The position numbers and the translations under genes were made by a program. Positions 43,196 through 54,130 of a stretch of DNA of 64,000 nt are shown here, one piece after another; position 1 is the stretch's first letter, and the number at the start of each line of letters is the position of its first letter. Source of the stretch: Pinus tabuliformis (taxonomy: Eukaryota > Streptophyta > Pinopsida > Pinales > Pinaceae); assembly GCA_031772625.1 (NCBI GenBank), contig CM062818.1:210855742-210919741 (forward strand). The letters run 5' to 3'. The notes under the pieces are model-generated. The model was not told where the DNA came from and did no database searches. It worked only from the letters and a program-made list of their open reading frames with translations.

Positions 43196-43651
43196 AAGCA
43201 TACAGAGAGCAAGGGAAATATAAACCATCTCTGCCTGATAATACCAAATGCTAGAAAGTTTTTGAAGTAGATGATCAAATCAATAGGCTTTTGCAAGCTT
43301 TGATGAATTTGCTGATATGCACATTGACCAAGAGAAAAAAACTTTTGATAGAAAGGTAAAAAGGGTCAATTATCAGTTTGGTGACTATTTTCTCAAAATG
43401 GATGCATTAAAGGAAGGAGGAAATGTTTTTGATGGCCCAGTCAATGGATTGTTCTTCAAACTTTATTTCAGTTAGGCTTTCAAGCCTTGATATTGTAAAT
43501 ATGTTTTTTCAAGTTTTTATTTCATGCTAAATAAACTCCATGCCCAATGCAACACTAGGAGGAAGATTTGATCTTGTTTTTTTACAGGAAAGGCATTGTT
43601 CTGTAGTTCTTGAAACCTCACAAGAAGGCTTTCATCCCTAGAAGGAGCCAG
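43196..43651 (+). pseudogene. Pol tail remnant and 3' UTR
   Basis: Contains FDEFADMHIDQEKKTFDRKV and KRVNYQFGDYFLKMDALKEG GNVFDGPVNG, which resembles the C-terminal tail after integrase in Ty3 Pol (RVKPREFKVGDLVL-type region), ending at a stop at about 43473. The remaining ~180 bp before the LTR is non-coding; gaaggagcca (43641-43650) may be the polypurine tract. Confidence 0.5.
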
Positions 43652-45687
43652 TGTTAGCTTTGTTGGCGTTTGGCCCAAAAATGGATCCAAAACACTCCCA
43701 AAGTGTCCAAAGTTTGCTTAAATCATGCAAATGGATCCAACTATGCTCCAAAGCACTCCCTAAGTCTTCAAAAGTGCTTAAGATCATCCAAAGATCGAAA
43801 CAAGCAAGGGAGGAGAGCCCTTGGAAGGGCAAAAATGCACTATTGGGAGGCTAAAACACTTCAAAATCATGAGAAAGCCATGTATCTGAGGCTTAAACTC
43901 AAGAATGCACAGCAATCATTAGATTTGGCCGATCAACAGCCCAAATCTAAGCGGCAAATCGCAAATCGGCAAGCAGAGAGGACTTCAGGATGGGCAGAAA
44001 ACACCGTCGATCAGCGATCTCCAACGATCGGATCGACGGGTCGCAATCGGCGGAGGCGAGTCGGCTGTTATCAGCACAAACCAGGAGGAATGAGTGATTG
44101 CAATCGGCAATTAAACGTGGACTGTCAATCGCGCGCGCAAATCGACGGCCCACATTACATCGCCGGATTGCTATCAGCAGAAACCTTAAGGGGCAGGGCC
44201 TTTACATATATATGTGTGAGACCCGATTAGCGAATCCGACGGCATTTTAAATGATGTTTCATAATATTTCAGGTCCGCGCCAAAGCCATTTTTAATACAT
44301 TTTTCGTGTATTTTGTTATATAACGAAATACAAAGGAAAACAGGGCAGCGCCGATTGCGATGAAGCCCAGACCGAAAGGGTTTGGAAATGAAAATGTATA
44401 ATCTTTCAAATCTGCCAAAGCCCATTTTCAATGTATTTTTGTGTGTTTTCATTGTTTAAACGAAATACAAAGGAACCTTGGGGTAGTGCGATAGTGATGA
44501 AACCCGGACCCAATGGGTTTCCAGAATGAAATTGTATATTATTTGAAGTCTGGGGAAAGTCGTTTTCCATGTATTTTCAGTGTTTTATGTATTTCATAAT
44601 ACAAAGGAAATATGTAGGGAACAGGCCGAATGCAACTTGCAATAACCCTAAGGGCGGACCTGATAGGTGAATAAACCATTTTTAAGGACTATTGAAGTCC
44701 AAAATACACAAAGAAGACGAGAATTTACAGTATTGCATTCTTTCTCTGTTTATAACAGAAAGTAGTCACTGTCTGCATTTTAAAGGGATTTCATAGGCCC
44801 AAAACGCCATTCCACCATAGAGTAGAGGCTGAATCAACCCAAAGCGATCGTGGAGCCACAGCACAACACAGCCAAAACAAACAGAATGATTGTGGAGCAT
44901 CTCTGGCATAAGAGAGCTCCCAGACAGCGCAGCAAACTATCCAAAATATCTGAATGTGATTATTCTTCTATCAGAAGGAGAAACCTTCGAGCCATGCTTG
45001 CCTAGTGAGAGATCAAACAATTAAACAAAATAGAGGGATAGATTAAGACCTCTCAAGCCTCAGAAGACTCAGCAGCATTGTAAAGAGCTATAAATATCTG
45101 AAAGTAAGATGTAATACAGGTTCAACTTCTGGAGACTAATGAGACTTTGCTACTCAAGCTTCTCATCTTCATTCATTAGTAATACAAGCTTATTTTGTTG
45201 TTATATGTTCAATGTCCATTTTCTCTTCTGCTCTAAGCTTGCACTTGAACAAGTTGTTCATGTTTCTTTTGTGTCTAATGCCAGATAATTGTCATCTTAT
45301 CTCTGCGTTGATGAATTAGATTTGCAAGCTTCTTTACTGCCTGTAGCTAGCCATTCATATGTGGTCATATATGCATCTGCCGGTACAGTTAGTATTCTCT
45401 TTTGTTGCCTGTAGCTAGCCATTCATTTATGTTTATGTATGCATCTGCCGGTATGGTCAGTATTCTCCATCCATTCATTGAATCTACAAACTATTCAGCA
45501 TTAGTGATCTAAAGCCTTGTAAGCTGAGGGTGTTCATGCATGTCCTGAGTAAAAACATAGTTGAAATGGTTATCTGGCTTGAACCAAACCATCATTTATT
45601 CCAATAGTTCAGAGAACAATATTGAAGATTATATGTTACCAGGCATCTCCGAGCTACAACCTAGGAGAGTTTCTTGGAGTGATAACA
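43652..45687 (+). repeat. 3' LTR of the RT-less Ty3 derivative
   Basis: TGTTAGCTTTGTTGG to GTGATAACA, about 10 bp longer than the 5' LTR. Differences are mostly transitions at CG sites plus small indels (for example acagcacaacacagccaaaa at about 44858). Confidence 0.88.
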
Positions 45688-45692
45688 GTTCC

Positions 45693-48356
45693 TACAGGCC
45701 TTAGATGAGCCTCATTTATCATTTAGGGACCCATGATTGTCCCAACCCCTGGTGGGCAATGAATCGCCCTACCTTAAAGGGGGTATCCATTGTTATACCT
45801 TACACGTCATGCTCTTATCCCTTGAGCCCCGAGCAGTTAATTAAAGAAAAATCATGAAAGACAAAAGGTATATAAAGAAGGGTGGAAAAATCAAGGTCAG
45901 AGCACCTCATGTACCACAATTCCTCCCTCCTATAGATTATATACCCAAGTGTGGGCTTCCCTTTTGCTAGCTACCCTAGTACCCCAGCATGTGGCCTAGG
46001 GCCACCCCTTTTCATTCCCTACTCCATTCATCTTTTAATCACATGCCACCACCCTTTGAAGGATGTACCTTAGACATACTATCCCCTTTAAAGGTATAAA
46101 CCACCTAATAGGATACTTGGTTAACCTCATTTAGAGCTTGGAGACATTAGCACATGCCAAAGCCCACTATGGAAGGACATGCCATTATGAAGTGCTCACC
46201 TGTTGTCCATGGTTTGTAAGCTCTTTAACTCAATTTCCTTTGATAACTTGTTGTACTGTAAGGCTAGGGGACACATTGGATCTTATGCAAGATTGTAGAT
46301 GGTCTCCATTTTGGGTTTGGTCTCCCTATACGAGGTCCTAACCCTCCCGAGGGCTACATGGGCACATGTAGGGTGTGCGTTGAGAGCCATGGACCTCCAC
46401 AACAGTAGAAAACACTCCATGGATCCCCAAATATGTTCAGAGATTGCTCGAGATTCACCTATTGGATGAGGAAGATGCACTTGGTTCACCATGCCCAATC
46501 AGCCCCAGTGTTGTACCATACACTTGGCAGATGACCCAGGACTTGTATGTTGATGTGGCATCACTTACAGCATCATTTGAGCCTTACAGATGGTCTACAT
46601 GCATTTTCAGCCTACTTGGAGGCCCATGAAGTTACTTGTGTGTTCTCACACCCATTGAGAGCACCACAGGTTTATTATTTGGAAAACAAGGGGCCAACCC
46701 CGTGTCCACTACTTTTGGGAGTCCTATTCATCATTGTGGCAGTTATGGACTTCATCAGGCTTCTTAGAAGACCCAACAACATGTATTATTAATCATTCGA
46801 CCTCTTCAAAGGCTTAATATTTTGTTTATGAGCTAGTTTGGTGGGCTTGTCACCAAAAGTTAGTTGTTTTGCACATTATTTATTTTAGGGGCTAATAGCT
46901 AAATAGAACTCATTAGAAGTGTATATATAGAAGTGATGAGGATTCATTTTAGCATCATCACTTGGATTTGGAACTAGTATCTCTTTAGAGATTTTCGCTA
47001 TCCTTATTGGAGGACGAATTTTCGGAGCATGGAATGAATTTTGATGTTTCGATAATTTTCATATGTCTTGGATCTTCTTTATGGGAAATTTTTTTGGATG
47101 GTTGGATATATTCTTATACATGTAAGTGCATTTTAATGTTATTCTTTCATTTTTAATTTTGTCACATACATTTTTGCTAGGATTTCGTTATCCTAGGGCT
47201 TATTTGTTGCATCTCTTATGCGAAGTTGTGGAAATTTTGTTTCTAAATAGTGAATGCTTCATGTATGGGCCATGTATAATGAATGAATGTTCCTAGGGAT
47301 GTTTCATTACTAAAATTTATCTTGACAAGTCATTTACCTTGCAAAACGAAGTATAAAGTCTTTGAAGCTTCTTTTACTATTGCCCGAGTGCCAAGCAAAG
47401 TTGTCTTTGAGGCCTCCTTGACCTAGAAAATTCAAAGGTCCATAGTCATAATTCTACCTAACTCCAATCTCCCCAAAGGATTAGGCATTGGTCCACCCAA
47501 AGGTGATCACCTTAAACATGCTTTCCTTCTCCCCTCTCGTCTTCTCTAGGTCTAGCCCTCTAGGTCACCTAGGGCATCAATTATCTCACAGTCTAGCCAT
47601 CCAAATACTTCGATTTTTGGTCCACAACTATGCTAGTGTGTCCTCAAGAAGCCCTCCAAATTTCATGCTATTCTGACGGTGGGATCTTGAGATATCACAA
47701 GCCCTAGCTTGCAAACCAATTCTTGCCCTTGGTTTCCCTTGGGCTAGAAACCGCACTGGGATCCTTGCATTTCCTTTCATTGAAAATTCATTCCCTGATC
47801 CCTTTCCCCTCCCCAATTAGGTCAAGCCTCTCTTTGAGTGATCAACTCCATACCCTTGACCTAGTTTGGGTTCGCTTGGCATCTTTGTGGTCCCACAACT
47901 TTGCAACTCATATTCTACAAAGATTACATCTAAGCCATTTCTCCATAAGGATCCTTAAGTCTAGGAAGCCCCTTATCAAGGCATATCCTCTAAACCTAGG
48001 CTCAAGTGTCCTCTTCGCCCTTCTTAGAGAGCCTATCACCTTGCTTCTTAAGCAAGCCATATATTTGAGCTCTCTTGTGAATGGGCCATTAGGATCACCT
48101 TGCTTCTTAAGCAAGTAAGCCATATATTTGAGCCTCTCTTGTGAATGGGCCGTTAGGATCACCTTTCATCCTATCATTGATACACTCATTATCATGATCC
48201 TTATTATACCGGGTCTCCTCCCATCGGTGAAACTCAGTAAAGAGTAGGGAGCCTTAGCTAAGGTGACAGTGGGTTATCGCTCCATTGTTGCCCTTGACCT
48301 AGTAGTTTCCCTTCAAGGATTCCCTCCTAGGACCCCTGCTAGTTTAAGCGGTAACA
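45693..48356 (+). repeat. Family X 3' LTR, second part
   Basis: Resumes tacaggccttagatgagcct after the duplicated GTTCC and runs to GCGGTAACA at 48356, mirroring the TGTTAC start at 38105. No gene is supported. A 59/64-bp tandem duplication lies at 48036-48158. Confidence 0.75.
48036..48158. repeat. Tandem duplication of ~60 bp near the end of the family X LTR
   Basis: tcaccttgcttcttaagcaa and the following bases (48036-48094) recur at 48095-48158 with a 4-bp insertion and few substitutions. Confidence 0.85.
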
Positions 48357-48429
48357 TATCAAAAAGGAGGAAGTTGATCCATCAAAATACCAATGGACTC
48401 AAGAAGATTTGAGACCCCTCCAAACCAAC

Positions 48430-49850
48430 ACCAGGTGTGACAATGAGGGCTAGATAAGGTAATGGATTTTGATGAGCACTATGGCAAGTATGGGTATAGG
48501 TCTCGACCCGTTAGTGAATCAACGAAACTTCAAATGCATTGCAGGAGTGTAACCAAGCGGAAAATAGCCTCAAGCCAAAAGGGGCGAGCACCAAACTATA
48601 CAAGGATGATGTGTTGGCACACTATCTATTTTCAGTTGATAATGCGTCGAAGGAGGACCTACACTCTCTCAACTAAAGCCCAATCAACCTCCATAAACAA
48701 GGTCCCCAACCTTTGAACCATACAGGGCCATTGGCCGAATAAGGGAATCCATAAGGGGCATCCTAAACAAAATGTCCTAAAAATAATGACAGAGACATTA
48801 TCTCTCTACAGTAGCTAAGGATCCATGACTTTTATTTACACAAGGTTGATAAGCATGTCAAAGACTAAAGTGAGGCCACAAGAATTTTACCCCAAAATAA
48901 GTAAAAGTGTTGGTGAGTTGAATCTCCTATCCCCTGAGAAAGAAATGGTGGTCTAATGAATTCTCTTTTGACGCATTGAAGATAATCACCTTGGTTTTAC
49001 CCTAAGTTGATTGTCAAATGTCGAAGATTACAAAAGAGTGCCAAAATATCTAGCTATCTTTGTAGCCCCTCCAAAGACGAGGCCAAGAGTACCACATCAT
49101 CAACGAAGAGCAAGATAAGGTTCAAGACTTGGTGTAGGAGACACCCATAACTGTCCAATATATGATCCTGTAGAAAGGACTCAAGCTTAGATATGTGGAT
49201 ATCAAAGAGGGTGGGGGCCAAAGGGTGCCCCTGTTTGACCCCAATGGTACTCCTAATAAAGTTATGTATCCCATGTGTAGTGCAAAGATGACCAAGAATC
49301 AACTTGTATAGGCAAATAATGGTAGTTAGGAGTGTCTTGGAAATATCAATGGCTTTAAGTCTATGGAATAATGCCACGTGAGGAATAGAGTTGAAAGATT
49401 TCCAAAGTATACAAAGCAACAATAGAGTTTTGAAGAGTGACGTCACACCTCCTCAATGATGGCCCAAAGTGTAAGGAAGTGGTCAATGGTCTAATGTGCT
49501 AGTAGAAATCCTACTTGTCCCCTAGCTCTAAGAAGTCTCCTCTCAAGCTCCCTAGAGAGTTTCATATGAAGGGTTGTAGCATAGATATTGGAGAAGGCAT
49601 GGTCAGCCATGATTGTTCTATAGTTGTTTGGATCTACATTAGGACCTAATTTATGGATCAAGTGAATAGTGTGATGTGACCAAGCCTATGGAAATCCTAT
49701 ACAAACAACATGGTTAGACAAGCTAACTAAGTGGAAATCTAGGTAATAAAGATAGTGTTTGAAGAACTCTACTTGAAACCCTTTCTCATCGACCACTTTG
49801 TTCGTACTCATCTCCCAAATAGCCTCTCGAATATATCGATATGAAAATAA
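48430..49850 (-). pseudogene. LINE (non-LTR retrotransposon) reverse transcriptase remnant
   Basis: On the minus strand: GPNVDPNNYRTIMADHAFSN and LERRLLRARGQVGFLLAH (RT blocks 1-2, with the NYR and GQ-GF motifs), then FGKSFNSIPHVALFHRLKAI (D/N-SIPH block), FIRSTIGVKQGHPLAPTLFD (the GVKQG-P-SPTLF block of plant LINEs), and LLFVDDVVLLASSLEGLQ with the catalytic (F/Y)xDD as FVDD. The best open block is 49054-49446 (130 codons). Downstream pieces resembling the thumb (NLG-NQGDYL, TYFGVKFL) reach about 48430. Stops and shifts make it inactive. The 3' end has no obvious poly-A tail. Confidence 0.85.
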
Positions 49851-50300
49851 AAAGCAAGAAGGGGAGTGGACCTAAATTGATGCTCATCCACTAACATCAT
49901 ATAGAGTGGAGGTATGAGATAACATGGAATCTGGATCAAGATTTACTAGGAGCGAGGAGTGGCGAGGAAAGAAGGTGTGCTAAAAGTTTTGGGGGTATGG
50001 AGAAGGGAAGCATCCAGTTCATGTCTCTATGAGGTGAAGAGATGTTTCTTCTTGCAAAGGAGGCATTGGTAGGAAGCTTTAAGGATGGGATAAGAATGGC
50101 AGTCATGCGAGAAGGGACGTCTATACTAATGATGGAGAACTTTGCAGTCAGCGAGTTTTGGAGGAAAGAAAGGTGGACTAATTGATATGGGGGTAGGATT
50201 TTAGGGTTGCTTCCTAAATGGCAAAGGAAAAGATGCAAAGTTGAGAGATGAGAAAAATGATTCAGGAGGAAGCAACGAGTGGAGATGTGTTGAAAAGATG
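49851..50300 (-). pseudogene. Possible 5' part of the LINE remnant
   Basis: Open minus-strand frame 49936-50238 (100 codons) lies directly upstream of the RT blocks where endonuclease-RT linker would be. No endonuclease motif can be read, so membership is inferred from position only. Confidence 0.25.
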
Positions 50301-51865
50301 TTTGAGTCTCCCTTGTTAAAAAGAATAGTTGTATGAAGTGGGCCTAGATGAGATGGAGTTGCGGGGCAAGGAAGATCACCCTAAAGTGAGAATGAAAGGA
50401 GTTCATCTATTGTTAATATCCCTTGTTGGCTACTATAGACCAATGCAAATTTAGACATTCAAGTGCGAAAAGAGAAATCCCTCTATGGGTTAATACAAAT
50501 GCTGGTATGGAATACTGCTGGCAAAGCTATTTGTTTGGGAGGTCAGGAGTTACCATACAAGATTATCCAAGTCCATTCAAAGACACAAGATGTGGTATAT
50601 GTCAATAGCTTCTTCCTCTCTCATAGATATAATGTCGATCCAAAGAGCAACATTATTTGATATTTCAGCAAGTATGTGTATATCATATTTGTTTGCCAAT
50701 TTGATTATCCTACGGCATACAACTATATATAGAACTATGTGAAATTTTGGTTATTAAGAGCATTCTCCTCTTGTTGATACTGAAGTGCCTAATTCATTGC
50801 AATACTTGAGCATTAATCTTCCTTTGGTTGTTGGAGTATTTCTCACATATCCATTATTGCCTTGCCTTCCATTAAGGAAGCCATTGAAGATAGCATTGAA
50901 GTGGATGTAATGCACAATCTGTGAAGCATGACAGGGTGACTTGAAGTTTGAACAACTCAAAAGCTCTATGAGAGCTACACTTACAACTTGAACAGAGTAC
51001 GAGACTCCTGAAGCCACACTCTGACTTGGCCACTATCTTTTTTGAAGCAAGGTATACAAAGTTCTCAGGGATAGAGTATTTGCAAGGTCTTGATTTTTAT
51101 TGGTCTGTCTGCTATTGTGTTGTTACTTGTTAGCAATTTGATATGTAAAAGTGAAACCAAGAATAGGCCATTCTAAAGACTAAAATCTCTATACAAGACT
51201 AAGAATAGAGATCAAAAGTTATTATACACATTATCTGTGTTGGTGAAGCGAATAGGCTATAAGTCCCTAGCTTACGGATTAAGTTGCAGATGAATGACTA
51301 CATGAGGGTTTTTTTCCTTATTTTTCCGTATCCTTGTTGATTTAAGCAATTGATACCCAACAATCTATTAATTACAGTGACTTCTAATATAATCATTTGT
51401 GCTTTTCTGTTTACTTCCACAATGTTGATTTTATATTGGAAATTCTTGGTCACAAGCTTGTCTCATTCTTTCACAAAAGAAATAAAATATTATGACCACA
51501 AATAATATGACCAATGGCCAATTGGGAATTGGGAATCATATTGGAAAACTTTGGTCACAAGTTCGTCTCATTCTTTCACAAAAGAAAGAAAATATTAAGA
51601 CCACAGGCCAATTGGGAATCAAGAATTGATTCCATTACCAATTGATATGGAATGAAACAGCCTAGAGGCTGAAAAACATGAGAGTTAATTCCTTATACTC
51701 AAAATCGCCATAATATATATATATATATATAGATAGGGATATCATTTTTTAACATTCTTCCTTTTTCTACTTAACAACGCCTTTTTTTATATAGACATAT
51801 AGAATAGGGATATCACTTTTGTGAAGTTTTGAACATTCTTCTTTGGTGATGTCTTTCTTTTTATT
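50301..51865. other. Unassigned intergenic stretch
   Basis: No gene can be supported. A minus-strand frame at 50754-51017 (87 codons, beginning MASGVSYSVQVVSVALIELL) could be an exon but shows no recognised domain. 51470-51610 contains an imperfect duplication of gaattgggaatc / tcattctttcacaaaagaaa. A short (AT)n tract sits at about 51710-51732. Confidence 0.3.
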
Positions 51866-52072
51866 TTAATAGATATCATACTTAATCACTAACCAAGATA
51901 TACTATTGACTGTCCTCCCTTTTCCAGTAACATAGTTAGCCAGAAGATACAACATAACATATTCCTTTGATGGCTCCATTATTTTCTTCAAGATACTTAA
52001 TATTGCAGCAGTGAGTATCCACCACCTATCAAGAGGTGGAACGCTGCTTACAATATAAACCACCCTACCCAA
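51866..52072 (-). pseudogene. Frameshifted duplicate of the exon-like frame at 52084-52383
   Basis: Reads GRVVYIVSSVPPLDRWWILT AAIL, exactly as in the neighbouring copy, then leaves the frame (SILKKIMEPS) because GAGG is missing relative to the other copy (plus-strand cctc absent near 51995). It resumes LLANYVTGKGRTVNSISWLV in the shared frame thanks to a second 2-bp indel. This makes it a damaged second copy of an exon. Confidence 0.6.
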
Positions 52073-52291
52073 CTTAATAAGTATTACTTAATCACTAACC
52101 AAGATATACTATTGACTGTCCTCCCTTTTTCAGTAGCATAGTTAGCCAGAAAATACAACATATAACATATTCCTTTGATGGCTCCATTATTTTCTTCAAG
52201 ATACTTCCTCAATATTGCAGCAGTGAGTATCCACCACCTATCAAGAGGTGGAACGCTGCTTACAATATAAACCACCCTGCCCAACTTAATA
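51880..52291. repeat. ~205-bp tandem duplication containing coding-like sequence
   Basis: acttaatcactaaccaagat starts both units, 51880-52080 and 52086-52291. They differ by 4-bp and 2-bp indels and a few substitutions. The duplicated block is the C-terminal two thirds of the exon-like frame. Confidence 0.9.
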
Positions 52292-52383
52292 GCACCAGGG
52301 TAGAATAAACCTCCTCCGTCTGTGCGCCAACCATTATTGTGAGGATTGATACCTGATGGGGCTAGAACAGACCCCACTTTCAC
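52084..52383 (-). CDS. Possible exon of an unrecognised host gene
   Basis: 99-codon open frame: VGSVLAPSGINPHNNGWRTD, GGGLFYPGAIKLGRVVYIVS, VPPLDRWWILTAAILRKYLE, ENNGAIKGICYMLYFLANYA, TEKGRTVNSISWL. Balanced amino-acid use and the hydrophobic stretches (IVSSVPPL; ICYMLYFLANYA) look like real protein. A plausible splice acceptor (gatggagctag) lies just upstream and a donor-like TTA|GTGATT follows WL. It is not similar to any retroelement domain I know. I cannot name the family. E2F-like boxes lie about 1.25 kb upstream in its orientation. Confidence 0.4.
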   Translation of the reverse strand: MKVGSVLAPSGINPHNNGWRTDGGGLFYPGAIKLGRVVYIVSSVPPLDRWWILTAAILRKYLEENNGAIKGICYMLYFLANYATEKGRTVNSISWLVIK

Positions 52384-53080
52384 CGACCTAGCTCCATCAT
52401 TTACAGTTATTACATCAAAAATGTTTTAAAGATTTGCATTAGGCCACTACAACCCAAAATATAAAACAGAGAAAATACCCGGACCGGTTAAAAACTAACT
52501 GGCCAGAGACCAAGTGAGACTCTAGGTTTATTTGTTCGCTATTCTATTAGAATATGCATATGACCTTCGGCATGTATATCGGGATTAAGAAATTTGTCTC
52601 TCGTCCTCCATCATTTACATTAAGACCTGTACAACAAATGTGCTCCTAATTTATTTCTTACTGTCAAAAGGGATTTCCATCACTGACCACCTAGCCAAAA
52701 TTTACTGTGCTTTCATGTCAAAGTTTCATATTTCGAAGTGAAAAGTAAGTGCCATCACAGTGCACGTTGACGTAGAGATTTCAGTCCACACCGGATTGAT
52801 TAATCAATTAATGCAGAAACCTTCAACCCAAATCCTTCCGGTACTCAATCACTAATGAATGCTGACAAATGTATTGTAAATAAGCAACTTCTAACCAGCC
52901 TACAGAACAAATGGCAAAGAGTTCTTCGAGTTTACCTGCAAATTGGAATTGTTTGAATGCCTGTGAGCCCTTACTGCTGCTCCTCCCTTCAATCTATCAA
53001 TAGTGGGAATCAGACCAAACTAGTCCCTGTTCGCAGCACTGGGAAAAGAAAATTGCACCAACTTCAAATTGTGGGCAATA
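52384..53080. other. Unassigned sequence upstream of the exon-like frame
   Basis: No confident gene. A minus-strand CAG|GTAAAC at about 52936-52944 would be a good splice donor, so an upstream exon may end there. Confidence 0.3.
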
Positions 53081-53096
53081 CCTATCCAACACGCCG

Positions 53097-53256
53097 AAGT
53101 GTATTAAATGCAGGGGCGGCATTTAAGGCACCTAGGGGATGGCACTTTCTGCATGCTGAGTAGGTATTTCCGACAACGCTTCTCCAGTGTGCTGAAGGTG
53201 TTTTAAATGTCCTCACCATTCTCGTATCCAGTACAGGGGAGCATTTAAGACACCTT
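53097..53256. repeat. Two related hairpins in tandem
   Basis: Hairpin 1 arms: aagtgtattaaatgc (53097-53111) and gcatttaaggcacct (53119-53133). Hairpin 2 arms: aaggtgttttaaatg (53195-53209) and catttaagacacctt (53242-53256). The two stems are similar to each other, about 98 bp apart, with ATTTAA at the centre of each arm. An outer pair (aatacctat near 53078, taggtattt near 53161) encloses the first. Confidence 0.75.
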
Positions 53257-53631
53257 CTACATACCCATAGAATGACATGCAATATATTTATGGTACATGC
53301 CATGGTTGTGGCAGGCACCAATTGGTAAGAGATTAATGGGAAAAGAAAATAAGCGCCCCAGTAATATGGCAGGAAAATATTGGCCAAATGAAAAGTTGAA
53401 TTCTGGTGTCAATAAGGAGCAGTCAAATAGCAAATCAAATTGTTCAACAGTGGTTACAGTTGGCTCTAATTCATGTTTGACTATAATTTAAATAATTGGA
53501 GGGTTTGACGGTGGCAGAATGAGGATCCGGTTTAAGCAGGGAGGAGATTTTTAAAGTTCTTAGAAACGTAGGGTTTATTTCACTGTTTAGTCCGGAAGTA
53601 TTTTTTTTGGTGGGCCGCAGAACGTTTATGG

Positions 53632-53743
53632 ATTTTGGCGCTAAAATATCATGACTCGATAATGAAAATTTTGGCGCTAAAATATCATGACTCGCTAATG
53701 AAAATTTGTGGCGCTAAAATATCAGGACTAGGTAACGAAAATT
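53632..53743. promoter_or_regulatory. Three 36-38-bp repeats carrying E2F-like TTTTGGCGC boxes
   Basis: Unit TTTTGGCGCTAAAATATCAT followed by gactcg(a/c)taatgaaaa. The boxes start at 53633 and 53669 (TTTTGGCGC); the third reads TTTGTGGCGC at 53705. The first two match the E2F/DP consensus TTTSSCGC exactly. Neighbouring sequence is AT-rich and free of transposon coding, so a promoter role for the minus-strand exon-like frame downstream, or for an undetected plus-strand gene, is possible but unproven. Confidence 0.5.
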
Positions 53744-54130
53744 TTCCTAAATTTTATAGATGAATTTTTAAGTTTTATATTCATTGGAACAATAGCATTT
53801 TAATAAATTTAAAAAATAAACTCTATTTGATATAGAAAGAAAGAAATAAATTATTTTAACCTTTACGAAATTAAATAAGAAATAAATTTTTTTAACTTTT
53901 ACGAAATTAAATATAGCTCAGGATGAAGTAGTTTAAATTATTTTATATGAATAATTAGGTTAAGGTGAACGTGAGATGAAGGAGTTTAAATTATAAATTT
54001 AGAAATTATTTTTCCTAAATTTTATAGATGGAATTTTAGGTTTTATTTTCATTGAAACAACTTTGCCTTAAAATTTGAGTAAATTTAATAATAATAATTA
54101 ATAATAGAGTTTAGGCTTCTGTGATCCATA
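53744..54130. other. AT-rich intergenic DNA
   Basis: Direct repeats of aattttataga-tg(g)aattttta(g)gtttta (about 53750 and 54015) and acgaaattaaata (53863-53915). No gene. Confidence 0.4.

Larger units (their letters stand above)
38846..45687 (+). mobile_element. RT-less Ty3/gypsy derivative with 2.03 kb LTRs
   Basis: 6,842 bp inserted in the family X 3' LTR with target duplication GTTCC (38841-38845, 45688-45692); the unoccupied site is seen as GGAAC at 6792-6796 in the minus copy. LTRs 38846-40871 (2,026 bp) and 43652-45687 (2,036 bp) are very similar. The primer-binding site (40876-40893) resembles a tRNA-Asp type. The internal 2.78 kb runs gag, protease start, RNase H piece, integrase-tail-like piece; RT and the integrase core are gone. 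The two LTRs and the clean target duplication point to a fairly recent, probably trans-mobilised insertion. Confidence 0.92.
34330..48356 (+). mobile_element. Family X LTR retrotransposon, pol-less, with nested insertions
   Basis: Inferred from two directly repeated LTR copies. A 5' LTR piece (34330-36676, both ends lost) matches 45770-about 47750. The complete 3' LTR is 38105-38845 plus 45693-48356 (about 3.4 kb, TGTTAC...GTAACA). The internal part left between them, 36677-38104, holds one acidic ORF and no protease, RT, RNase H or integrase. The 5' LTR piece hosts a TRIM and the 3' LTR hosts a 6.84 kb Ty3 derivative. A third LTR copy lies at 4616-7537. No target duplication can be tested because the left end is gone. 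Confidence 0.7.

Noticed and set aside
50463-50660. Plus-strand frame containing KSLYGLIQM, reminiscent of the copia motif KALYGLKQ
   Set aside because: Only the one short word resembles copia; the following residues do not continue into RT and no neighbouring pol motif is found.
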